A stretch of DNA of 7,051 bases from an uncultured Desulfobacterales bacterium (lineage in GTDB: Bacteria; Desulfobacterota; Desulfobacteria; Desulfobacterales; G020354645), in assembly GCA_947259865.1 (NCBI GenBank), contig CAMYNZ010000198.1, positions 1 through 7,051 on the forward strand, written 5' to 3'. Under the pieces are notes generated by a model. It worked only from the letters and a program-made list of their open reading frames with translations. It had not been told where the DNA came from and searched no databases. Position numbers and translations under genes: made by a program. How positions within the stretch are numbered: position 1 is the first letter of the stretch; the number at the start of each line of letters is the position of its first letter. Positions 1 to 6,200 of the stretch are shown piece after piece.

Positions 1-317
1 CCTGCTTCAATCTCAAGGTCACTGAGCACCATGTTACTGAGGGCCAGGCCGTTAAAATTTTGAGTTAAAAATGAATTAGATCTCAGAAAATTAACGGTTA
101 CACGATCTTCCCCCACATCAACATCATAGGCGCCATAATGCATCACCGGCACATCAGTGCCTGGCGTCACCTGTTCATAGACGCCGCTGTTGACATCTAC
201 ATCTTCGAAAAAACCGAAACGATGCGATAAATCCACCGCGACCAGAGAAGCCTGACCGAGTCCGGTTGAGCACAAAACGAAAGCAATTGCGATTATTGGG
301 AATGTGATCTTTTTCAT
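1..317 (-). CDS. Exported protein, paralogue of the neighbouring PEP-CTERM-like protein (3' end outside window)
   Basis: Reading the minus strand from the ATG at 317-315 gives 105 codons without a stop up to the window edge, so the gene is cut at its C-terminus. Residues 1-23 form a typical Sec signal peptide: MKKIT, then a hydrophobic core (IIAIAFVLC), then a GQA|S cleavage site. The mature part closely resembles the complete protein at 645-1223: both begin MKKIT and have QASL at the cleavage site, followed later by an HY-x-x-Y-x-VD motif, a V-x-FL-x-x-N-x-F motif and GL-x-LS with VLSDL. Because of that similarity I expect, but cannot see, a C-terminal sorting signal. No strong Shine-Dalgarno is evident (a weak GGTGG lies at 328-332); the start rests on the signal peptide and the paralogue. 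It has its own promoter-like sequence upstream. The molecular function is unknown; it is probably an envelope or extracellular protein. Confidence 0.8.
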   Translation of the reverse strand, partial: MKKITFPIIAIAFVLCSTGLGQASLVAVDLSHRFGFFEDVDVNSGVYEQVTPGTDVPVMHYGAYDVDVGEDRVTVNFLRSNSFLTQNFNGLALSNMVLSDLEIEA

Positions 318-374
318 AAGATTTTTGCCACCACTAAAGATGGGCCATTAATCCATTTATACTAATTTAAACCA

Positions 375-403
375 CCAATAATGATTAAGCAAGGGTTTGT
401 CAA
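375..403 (-). promoter_or_regulatory. Probable sigma70-type promoter for the gene at 1-317
   Basis: On the minus strand a perfect -35 box TTGACA (398-403) is followed after 17 bases by TATTGG (375-380), which is a poor -10 box. The same TTGACAAA start and 17-base spacing occur in front of the paralogous gene at 1280-1308, where the -10 box is much better. This supports a duplicated promoter that has decayed at -10. The predicted transcript would have a leader of roughly 50 bases. Confidence 0.42.
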
Positions 404-587
404 GACAAATTTAAATTCAGGAGTTATTTTACCCGGTCGAATCTCAAAATTTCATTTCGATAGGATAGAGCGTCGGGTTCTGCAAGTCTCAAATTGTAAA
501 CTAAAGTGTCCTAAAAATGGCGCTCCGCGCGGCTGGTCGACGATTTTTCCCTGCAGCACACTGTAAAGGAATCTTGCAGAGGCGCAT
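404..587. other. Intergenic stretch with no supported gene
   Basis: This lies between the promoter of the left-hand gene and the terminator of the next one. A 61-codon frame on the plus strand (381-566) crosses it, but it has no ribosome binding site, no recognisable motif and overlaps the promoter. A 35-codon minus-strand frame from about 559 likewise has no start signal. The GC-rich patch around 520-540 contains the palindrome CCGCGCGG. I recognise no RNA gene, insertion-sequence end or attachment site. Confidence 0.5.
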
Positions 588-625
588 AAAAAAAGGCAGC
601 ACCTTTGCGGTGCTGCCTTTTATTT
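588..625 (-). terminator. Strong intrinsic terminator after the 645-1223 gene
   Basis: A perfect 9-bp stem (GGCAGCACC at 595-603 with GGTGCTGCC at 609-617) closes a 5-base loop. On the minus strand it is followed by seven T residues (588-594), and it begins 28 bases after the stop codon of the gene at 645-1223. The other side is also T-rich (TTTTATTTTG from 618), so it could act in both directions. It should isolate this gene from its left-hand paralogue. Confidence 0.92.
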
Positions 626-644
626 TGTTTTGATCCTGTTAAAG

Positions 645-1223
645 TTATTTTGTATTTTTTCTTCTGAAAAAAGTAAATCCGACGATTCCGGTTGCAAAAA
701 GAAGCAACGTTGGCGGTATGGGTATCGGGCTGGGTCCAAATTCAAGAAAAGCGGTCAAGCTGGTATCGTTGTCTACGGTTAGACCCTGCCAGTTAAAGCC
801 TACATAATCATCACCGAACATGAGTCGAGAATCATCCCAACCTTTCATATTGGTGTCAACATCAACGCCAAGCAGAATATAACCCGACGCAAAATCAAGA
901 TCACTGAGAACCAGGCCGGAATAATCGAAGACACCCGGATTTCCAAACTGATTCGGTTTCAGAAAATCAACGATTACAGAGCTTTGTTCGATGTCAACCT
1001 GATAGACGTCATAGTGAAGGGCAATTATATCATCCTTGGTGCTCTCCTCAAGGGTGCCGTCCGCTGCAGTCACCGTGTCACCGCCGCTCGCAGCATCTAC
1101 GATGGTAAAAAGCGGCGCGCGATGTTGCACAATTATCTGATCATCTATCAAAGACGCCTGAGCGAAACCGCTCAAGCAGAAAACGAATACGATTGCAATT
1201 AACTTGCGTGTGATCTTCTTCAT
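645..1223 (-). CDS. PEP-CTERM-like sorting-signal exported protein
   Basis: The 192-residue protein has a Sec signal peptide at residues 1-23 (MKKITRK, hydrophobic IAIVFVFCLSGF, cleavage AQA|S). A globular region of about 140 residues follows, with many Asp, Gly and beta-prone residues and no cysteine. The C-terminus has the three-part layout of PEP-CTERM/exosortase substrates: a proline motif (PIPIPP, residues 166-171), a hydrophobic helix (LLLFATGIVGFTFF, about 173-186) and a basic tail (RRK, 187-189). PIPP replaces the classical PEP, a variant seen in such proteins. In that family the signal is recognised by a membrane exosortase and the protein is exported to the surface or to extracellular polysaccharide; no exosortase lies in this window. 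The start is supported by the signal peptide, the paralogue and a GGAGGG (1238-1243) 14 bases upstream, a rather long spacing. It has its own promoter and a strong terminator, so it is monocistronic. The role of the central region is unknown. Confidence 0.88.
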   Translation of the reverse strand: MKKITRKLIAIVFVFCLSGFAQASLIDDQIIVQHRAPLFTIVDAASGGDTVTAADGTLEESTKDDIIALHYDVYQVDIEQSSVIVDFLKPNQFGNPGVFDYSGLVLSDLDFASGYILLGVDVDTNMKGWDDSRLMFGDDYVGFNWQGLTVDNDTSLTAFLEFGPSPIPIPPTLLLFATGIVGFTFFRRKNTK

Positions 1224-1279
1224 AGCTAGCTGTTAGACCCTCCAGCTAGACCTTTGTAAGGAAGCTTGCGCTGAAATAA

Positions 1280-1308
1280 ATCATAGTCTAATCCCCGGAA
1301 TTTGTCAA
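1280..1308 (-). promoter_or_regulatory. Sigma70-type promoter for the PEP-CTERM-like gene
   Basis: On the minus strand a perfect TTGACA (1303-1308) is separated by exactly 17 bases from TATGAT (1280-1285), a 5-of-6 match to the -10 consensus. It lies 57 bases upstream of the start codon and points into the gene at 645-1223. This is one of the best promoter matches in the window. Confidence 0.7.
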
Positions 1309-1386
1309 GGTAATTAGCCTCTTATGGGTATTATCACCCCGATTACCGATTATGCACAACGAATGGGATTCTTTTCGGCGTTTATT

Positions 1387-1415
1387 TTGACTATCCCGCA
1401 ATGTTTTGATATTAT
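1387..1415 (+). promoter_or_regulatory. Sigma70-type promoter for the hybrid histidine kinase
   Basis: TTGACT (1387-1392, 5 of 6) and TATTAT (1410-1415, 5 of 6) are separated by 17 bases and point toward the kinase. The transcript would have a leader of about 115 bases before the ATG at 1538. A second TATAAC at 1456-1461 has no good -35 partner. With the opposite-facing promoter at 1280-1308, the two divergent genes have start sites roughly 150 bases apart. Confidence 0.5.
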
Positions 1416-1521
1416 TCTAATTTTAAGAAGTCTGCACGGGTCAGTTCCCGGCTAGTATAACTATATTTACATAAATTTCAGTAGCTTGTAATAGAACCAC
1501 CCCCCAAACACCGGTGACGTT

Positions 1522-1528
1522 AGAAAGG
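1522..1528 (+). promoter_or_regulatory. Ribosome binding site that sets the kinase start
   Basis: AGAAAGG lies 9 bases before the ATG at 1538. The in-frame GTG at 1514 is preceded only by a C-rich run without purines, so the ATG is the more likely start, shortening the longest frame by 8 codons. Confidence 0.55.
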
Positions 1529-1537
1529 TTTTCGAAA

Positions 1538-3370
1538 ATGAAAATTAGAGCAAAAATTCCCCGGAACCTTATGGATTCAATGGTTTTCACAGGCTTTGGT
1601 CTGGCTGCCTTTTATTGGGTTTGTGAATCGTTTATGTATTTTTTTCTGGCTCCGGAGGCTAACCTGTTTCACCATCTGCTGGGTCCGGATATGTTTGAAA
1701 CCTGGACGCGTCTGCTGGTTTTATGCATATTTGTTATTTTTGGCTCTCATGTTCAATATAATATCAATAACCGCAAATTAACCTATGAGAAATTGCGAGA
1801 GCAGGATGAAAAGTATCGCTCGATCATTGAAAACATTGAAGAAGGGTTATTTGAGGTCGATCTGTCCGGAAATTTTACCTTTTTTAATAACTCGGTGTGC
1901 AAAATTACGGGGTATCCCGCCGCGGAATTGTTGGGTATGAACAATCGAGAGTATACCACCCCTTACAATGCCAAAAAGATGTTTAATATCATGAATAAAG
2001 TTTACACTACTGCTGAACCTTCCGATGTAACCGACATCGAAATCATCCGAAAAGACGGCACCACCATCACAGTTGAATTGAACGCATACCTGGTGCAAGA
2101 CCCGGAAGGAAATCCGATTGGATTTCGAGGTGTTGTGAGGGATGTTTCCGAACGTCTGCTGGCTAAAATGGAAAAGAGGAAACTGGAAAATCAGCTGCAG
2201 CAGGCCCAAAAAATGGAGGCCATTGGTAACCTGGCCGGTGGTATCGCCCATGATTTCAACAACATCCTTATGGGAATGCAGGGCAACACCTCGTTGATGC
2301 TTTTAAATATCGATACCAGCCACCCCCACTATGACAAACTAAAAAGTATCGAAAAATACATCGAAAATGGTGCTGCCCTTACCAAACAGCTGTTAGGTTT
2401 TGCCAGAGGGGGGAAATATGAAGTCCGGACAACCGATTTGAATGAACTTATTGGAAAGACGGCGCGAATGTTCGGACGCACCAAAAAAGAGATTAAGACC
2501 CACACCAGTCAGCTGCGCGATATTTGGAATGTAGAAGTCGACCAGGGCCAGATCGAACAGGTGCTTTTGAACATTTTCGTTAATGCCTGGCATGCCATGC
2601 CCGATGGGGGTGATCTGCATTTAATGACGGAAAATGTGATTATCGATGACGATTTCAACATGCCGTTTAAGGTTGAGGCAGGCAAATATGTTAAAATATC
2701 CATAATCGACACCGGGACCGGCATGGACAAGGCCATCCAGCAGCGCGTTTTTGAACCCTTTTTTACAACCAAAGAAATGGGAAGAGGGACAGGACTGGGA
2801 CTGGCCTCTGCCTACGGGATTGTTAAAAATCACGGCGGTTTTATCGATGTTTTCAGTGAACCGGGTAAGGGGGCTACATTTAGCATCTATCTGCCTGCGT
2901 CTGAAAAGGAGGTTATGGAAGAGACCGATGCGGCCGAGATCGTATTGAAAGGTGATGAGACCCTGCTGCTTGTTGATGATGAGGAAATGATCATCGAGGT
3001 GGGTGAAGAAATATTGCAGGCCCTGGGATACAAGGTACTACCGGCCGTAAGCGGTAAAGAAGCCCTTAAAATTTATCAAAATAAAAAAGACTCGATCGCT
3101 ATGGTCATCCTGGACATGATCATGCCCGGTATGGGTGGCGGTGAAACTTATGATAACCTGAAACAGATAAACCCCGACATTAAAGTACTGCTCTCAAGCG
3201 GGTACAGCATCAGCGGCCAGGCAGCCGAAATCCTGGAACGTGGCTGTGACGGATTTATCCAGAAACCATTTAAATTGAGGCAGCTGTCCGTAAAAATTAG
3301 AGAGATTTTAGATAAAAATTCAGCATCTACCAGATCATCTGGACCGGATCCCGCAGGATCAAATCGTTAG
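1538..3370 (+). CDS. Membrane-anchored PAS hybrid sensor histidine kinase with C-terminal receiver domain
   Basis: The protein is 610 residues from the ATG at 1538 (618 from a GTG at 1514). Two hydrophobic segments (about residues 14-37 and 56-72) anchor it in the inner membrane with a short loop between them. A PAS sensor domain follows (about 92-205; ENIEEGLFEVD, later FRGVVRDVSER). A coiled-coil linker leads to the HisKA domain, with the phospho-accepting His238 in GGIAHDFNN. The ATPase domain has all boxes: N box (NIFVNAWHAMP, Asn345/349), G1 (DTGTGM, 391-396), F box (FEPFFTT) and G2 (GRGTGLGL, 415-422). A complete receiver domain follows, with acidic Asp480/481, phospho-acceptor Asp526 (LDMIMPG), Ser554 and Lys576 (QKPF). 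It should autophosphorylate on His and pass phosphate to its own receiver. The sensed signal is unknown. No separate response regulator or Hpt gene is next to it, so it is an orphan here. Its 3' end overlaps the convergent gene by 44 bases. Confidence 0.95.
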   Translation: MKIRAKIPRNLMDSMVFTGFGLAAFYWVCESFMYFFLAPEANLFHHLLGPDMFETWTRLLVLCIFVIFGSHVQYNINNRKLTYEKLREQDEKYRSIIENIEEGLFEVDLSGNFTFFNNSVCKITGYPAAELLGMNNREYTTPYNAKKMFNIMNKVYTTAEPSDVTDIEIIRKDGTTITVELNAYLVQDPEGNPIGFRGVVRDVSERLLAKMEKRKLENQLQQAQKMEAIGNLAGGIAHDFNNILMGMQGNTSLMLLNIDTSHPHYDKLKSIEKYIENGAALTKQLLGFARGGKYEVRTTDLNELIGKTARMFGRTKKEIKTHTSQLRDIWNVEVDQGQIEQVLLNIFVNAWHAMPDGGDLHLMTENVIIDDDFNMPFKVEAGKYVKISIIDTGTGMDKAIQQRVFEPFFTTKEMGRGTGLGLASAYGIVKNHGGFIDVFSEPGKGATFSIYLPASEKEVMEETDAAEIVLKGDETLLLVDDEEMIIEVGEEILQALGYKVLPAVSGKEALKIYQNKKDSIAMVILDMIMPGMGGGETYDNLKQINPDIKVLLSSGYSISGQAAEILERGCDGFIQKPFKLRQLSVKIREILDKNSASTRSSGPDPAGSNR

Positions 3371-5984
3371 CTGCCGCGGCTGTCTCCGCTGCTTCAGGAA
3401 ACACGGATTTTAAAGCAATGATATGCCGAAGATTGTCGGCGCTGCGCAGTATTATTCTGGCAAGTGTTCCTTCCTCCATCTCGGCCAGCGACAGCACGTT
3501 TTCCCATGTCTGACCGGTTGCCCAGGCATAAACGGCGCTGGCCGGCCTCAAAGACAGCGATTTTACTTCAAAGCCGCGCTGGGCCAGGTGTTTTGCCAGG
3601 GGTGCCAATCCCTTTTTGACGTCCATAAAAGCCTTGAAAAGGATTTTGGGTCTAAAGGCCTTTTTGATACCATCATCCGATTCGCGCTCACCCATGAACA
3701 ATGCAATGATGGCCGCCAGCAGAGCGGGGTCAGTCTGGGGAAAAATGCCCAATCGGAAGCCTTCCGCGATCATGAGGGGCTGGTCGACCCTCAGTTTAGA
3801 GGACCAAACACCATCATCGGTCAGCTTGCCATCGGCAGACACAAACCCCCGGTCCTTCAAAAATTGGAGATGCCGCAGAAAATCCTGCCCCAAAAATTGT
3901 TGGTCAACACCGGTCTCAATTTGTCGGCCGCCTTTTTTACCAGCATTCGTCTTTAGATAGGCGGCAAAGGATTTATCAAGCAAATCTTGGATTTGATCGG
4001 GTGCGTGCGATAACAGCAAGTTTAATACCATCGAAAAATTGATCCGGATCTGGCTGGTGACATCAGTAGCCGGTGAGTTGAGCAGTTTGGCCGTTAACCC
4101 CAGATCCATAAATTTACTTGGAACCGCGATAGCAAAGCCTACATGATCCATACCCCGCCTTCCGGCCCTTCCCGTCATCTGGTGCAGCTCGGTGGATGTC
4201 AGGGGTTTGAACTCAACACCGTTGAAGCGGTCTGAATTAAAAAATACGACCGTCCGGGCTGGAAAATTTACACCGGCGGCAACCGTTGAGGTAGCGAAAA
4301 CGGCATCCAAAAGGCCCTCGGTCAACAGATTTTCCAGAACAAGTTTCCATACCGGCAGCTGCCCGCCGTGGTGAGATCCGACAGCCAGATGCTCCAGATG
4401 CCAGCGGTGCCGATGTTTGGCAGCATACGGGCTCTGATACAGCAGCTCGTCGATTTTCTGCTTTAACCGTTGTTGACGATGGCCGTTGGGCAGTTGATTT
4501 TCGTAACACAGTGTCATGGCGCTATCGCAATCCGCCCTGGACTTGAGAAAGAATATCGCCGGCAAAAGGTGATACTTCTTGAGTACCCGTAAAATATCTC
4601 CAAAGGGGGGCAATTTTCCGGGGCGAGCTAAAAAAAGCTTTTTTTTTGCATTTTTATAGTCAACAACTTTTTTGTAGAGTCGGGGTTTGTTTTTGGCACT
4701 GCTGAGGGTCATGAGAGGGTAAAGCGTGCCCGAGGGATGAAAAAACAATGGATAAAGCGGCACCGGGCGTTGGGTTTCTTTAACAACCACACATTTACGT
4801 GAACGGATGCCGGTCAACCAGCCGGCGATCTGTTTGGCGTTGCCGATGGTTGCTGACAGCAAAAGAAGCGGAATGCGTGATGGCAGGTATATCATGACCT
4901 CTTCCCAGACCACGCCCCGGTCTTCATCCCCCAGAAAATGGGCTTCATCCAGAACAACCAAATCCGCCGCCAGGGTTTCCCCCCGATGCATGGCATCATA
5001 GAGATGGTTGCGCAATATCTCGGTGGTTCCGACGATGATGGCGTTTCCATTCGAGTCCACCGCGACATTGTTGGTGCCGATCGCTGCATCCCGGTCGCTG
5101 CCGCCGATCAGCGTGGAATAGACCAGGATCGGGTCAATGACCAAGGGCTTGGAATCGTCATAGTCCGCAACTCGAAAAGCGACCAGGTGCTGGACAGAAT
5201 CATCAACACTGGCCTGCATTTGGTAGCCACCGTCAATCTCGTGCCGTCCATCCTCAAGATCCTGGTAAATCAGCGGCTTGTTCAATCTCACTTCTCCGCC
5301 ACCAATGCGCAAAACCAGGTTGCCTTGATCGTCCAGCTCAGAAGCGTTCGCGCCTTCGAAACTCAATCGAATGACACTGGGATCAGCGCCAGGGGCCACT
5401 TCGAAATCGAATTCCAGTTGCCGCTGATTTCCGTAGTAAACGAGATCCAGACCCGGGTAGACATCCTCGTACCTGACGCGAGCAAATCTCGGAATCCCGG
5501 TCAGCCATTGTCCCGAATCCTTGCCACGGAAATAGTTGACCGCACCGGGCAGTTCGTCAACACCGGTGAGCGTGGGGGCTTTGTGTCCACCCAAGATCCT
5601 GATCCGAAGAACGCTGTCTTCACTGGAAGATTCCACGTTGGCCGCTCGCGGCTCGATGGTTCCAGAGATTCCGGAATTCTCAATACCGGACGTATGCGGC
5701 AGATTCAGCACCGCCTCGTTTGCCGTCAGGAACAGCGTATAGCCTGGCGCGCGGGACAGGAATCTCACTTGCTGATCGGTTTGCCCCTGGTTGGGTTCGA
5801 AGCTCAGCGGCATCTCGACATATGTATGCCGCATGGTCTGAGCCGTCCCGTCGGATTCCGAGCTTGGCCAGACATTCGCCGTAGCTGGGGAGACAGCGAT
5901 CGTGGTTAACAGCAAGAGGCCGATCGTGCCGTGGTGAAATTTTCGTGTGGGTATGGAAACTGAGACGCGCCTTAAATCAATCAT
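3327..5984 (-). CDS. Chimeric ORF: secreted SBBP/beta-propeller N-terminus joined to truncated Ski2-like DEAH helicase
   Basis: One open frame of 885 residues contains two unrelated halves. Residues 1-37 are a Sec signal peptide (basic start, TIGLLLLTTIAVS core, ATA|N cleavage). Residues ~58-290 match the N-terminal region of SBBP-repeat secreted proteins (FEPNQGQTD, APGYTLFL, YEDVYPGLDLVYYGN, KPLVIDPILVYSTLIGG). A first SBBP repeat starts and ends at VDSNGNAIIVGTT (~309-321). The frame then becomes a superfamily 2 helicase: TEILRNHLYDAM (321-332), motif II DEAH (346-349), motif III SAT (377-379), LAVGSHHGGQLP (533-544), motif V (563-573, TSTVAAGVNF) and motif VI QMTGRAGRRG (602-611), then a C-terminal helical region. 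Motifs Q, I (Walker A) and Ia, expected before TEILRN, are absent, so ATP hydrolysis is not expected. Exporting a helicase also makes no sense. The start is well supported: TGGAGA (5990-5995) lies 5 bases before the ATG and the signal peptide follows. The helicase half is lower in GC. I think a recombination or assembly joint is likelier than a working fusion. Confidence 0.85.
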   Translation of the reverse strand: MIDLRRVSVSIPTRKFHHGTIGLLLLTTIAVSPATANVWPSSESDGTAQTMRHTYVEMPLSFEPNQGQTDQQVRFLSRAPGYTLFLTANEAVLNLPHTSGIENSGISGTIEPRAANVESSSEDSVLRIRILGGHKAPTLTGVDELPGAVNYFRGKDSGQWLTGIPRFARVRYEDVYPGLDLVYYGNQRQLEFDFEVAPGADPSVIRLSFEGANASELDDQGNLVLRIGGGEVRLNKPLIYQDLEDGRHEIDGGYQMQASVDDSVQHLVAFRVADYDDSKPLVIDPILVYSTLIGGSDRDAAIGTNNVAVDSNGNAIIVGTTEILRNHLYDAMHRGETLAADLVVLDEAHFLGDEDRGVVWEEVMIYLPSRIPLLLLSATIGNAKQIAGWLTGIRSRKCVVVKETQRPVPLYPLFFHPSGTLYPLMTLSSAKNKPRLYKKVVDYKNAKKKLFLARPGKLPPFGDILRVLKKYHLLPAIFFLKSRADCDSAMTLCYENQLPNGHRQQRLKQKIDELLYQSPYAAKHRHRWHLEHLAVGSHHGGQLPVWKLVLENLLTEGLLDAVFATSTVAAGVNFPARTVVFFNSDRFNGVEFKPLTSTELHQMTGRAGRRGMDHVGFAIAVPSKFMDLGLTAKLLNSPATDVTSQIRINFSMVLNLLLSHAPDQIQDLLDKSFAAYLKTNAGKKGGRQIETGVDQQFLGQDFLRHLQFLKDRGFVSADGKLTDDGVWSSKLRVDQPLMIAEGFRLGIFPQTDPALLAAIIALFMGERESDDGIKKAFRPKILFKAFMDVKKGLAPLAKHLAQRGFEVKSLSLRPASAVYAWATGQTWENVLSLAEMEEGTLARIILRSADNLRHIIALKSVFPEAAETAAAANDLILRDPVQMIW
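5022..5048 (-). other. Junction between SBBP-protein and helicase coding sequence
   Basis: On the minus strand the codons for GNAIIVGTT are compatible with both families. SBBP repeats commonly read DSxGNAxxxGxT, and helicases of this group commonly read IIVGTTEILRN just before motif II. The switch must lie in or beside this shared stretch, and the frame is kept. The overlap resembles a short microhomology at which two sequences were joined, in the cell or by an assembler. The exact breakpoint cannot be placed without the two parent sequences. Confidence 0.65.
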
Positions 5985-5999
5985 TTAATTCTCCAGTCG

Positions 6000-6200
6000 A
6001 TGACTCTGGGTTTTTGTTGTCATCGCCTGAAGCCAGCACTCTTTTGGCAGTCAACCAACGGGCTCTGGCAGGCGGGAACGCCAATCCCTGCCAACGACAT
6101 CTGGATCGCGGCGACGGCCATGCAGCATGGCCTGCGAATACTCACCACCGACTCGCACTACCTGAGTATCCAGCAGGTGATCGTCGACTACGTATCCTAA
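6000..6200 (+). pseudogene. C-terminal remnant of a VapC-type PIN-domain toxin
   Basis: The frame ending in TAA at 6198-6200 encodes, from about 6045 onward, the C-terminal third of a VapC PIN-domain ribonuclease: QAGTPIPANDIWIAA, then MQHGLRILTTDSHY, then a terminal VIVDYVS. The Asp in NDIWIAA and the Asp in TTDSHY correspond to the two C-terminal acidic metal ligands of PIN domains. The N-terminal DxN aspartate and central glutamate are missing, and other frames upstream do not supply them; that space is taken by the upstream region and start of the minus-strand gene beginning at 5984. The ATG at 6000 has no ribosome binding site and its first ~15 codons resemble nothing. No vapB antitoxin is visible. 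I regard it as a truncated, inactive remnant, possibly cut at a joint near 6040-6060. The stop codon overlaps that of the convergent glutamine synthetase gene. Confidence 0.72.

Noticed and set aside
381..566. Plus-strand 61-codon frame between the two paralogues
   Set aside because: It begins inside the promoter-like region of the left gene, lacks a ribosome binding site and resembles no known protein.
1224..1231. Palindrome AGCTAGCT just before the surface-protein start
   Set aside because: It is too short to be called an operator and no second copy is present nearby.
1847..2251. Minus-strand frame of 134 codons inside the kinase gene
   Set aside because: It lies opposite the PAS and HisKA coding region, whose motifs are unambiguous on the plus strand.
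3330..3342. CCAGATCATCTGG inverted repeat at the kinase/helicase overlap, as a terminator
   Set aside because: The stem is short, the centre is a single base and no T run follows on either strand.
3423..3956. Plus-strand frame of 177 codons opposite the helicase
   Set aside because: It is antisense to conserved helicase sequence and has no motif or start signal.
4938..5909. Plus-strand frame of 323 codons opposite the SBBP part
   Set aside because: It is fully antisense to a region with clear signal peptide and SBBP-protein motifs, crosses the joint, has no ribosome binding site and shows no recognisable domain. It is a shadow frame in GC-rich coding DNA.
6040..6065. TTGACT on the minus strand upstream of the SBBP-type gene as a -35 box
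   Set aside because: At 17 bases downstream the hexamer is TTCAGG, which is not -10-like, so I did not call a promoter.
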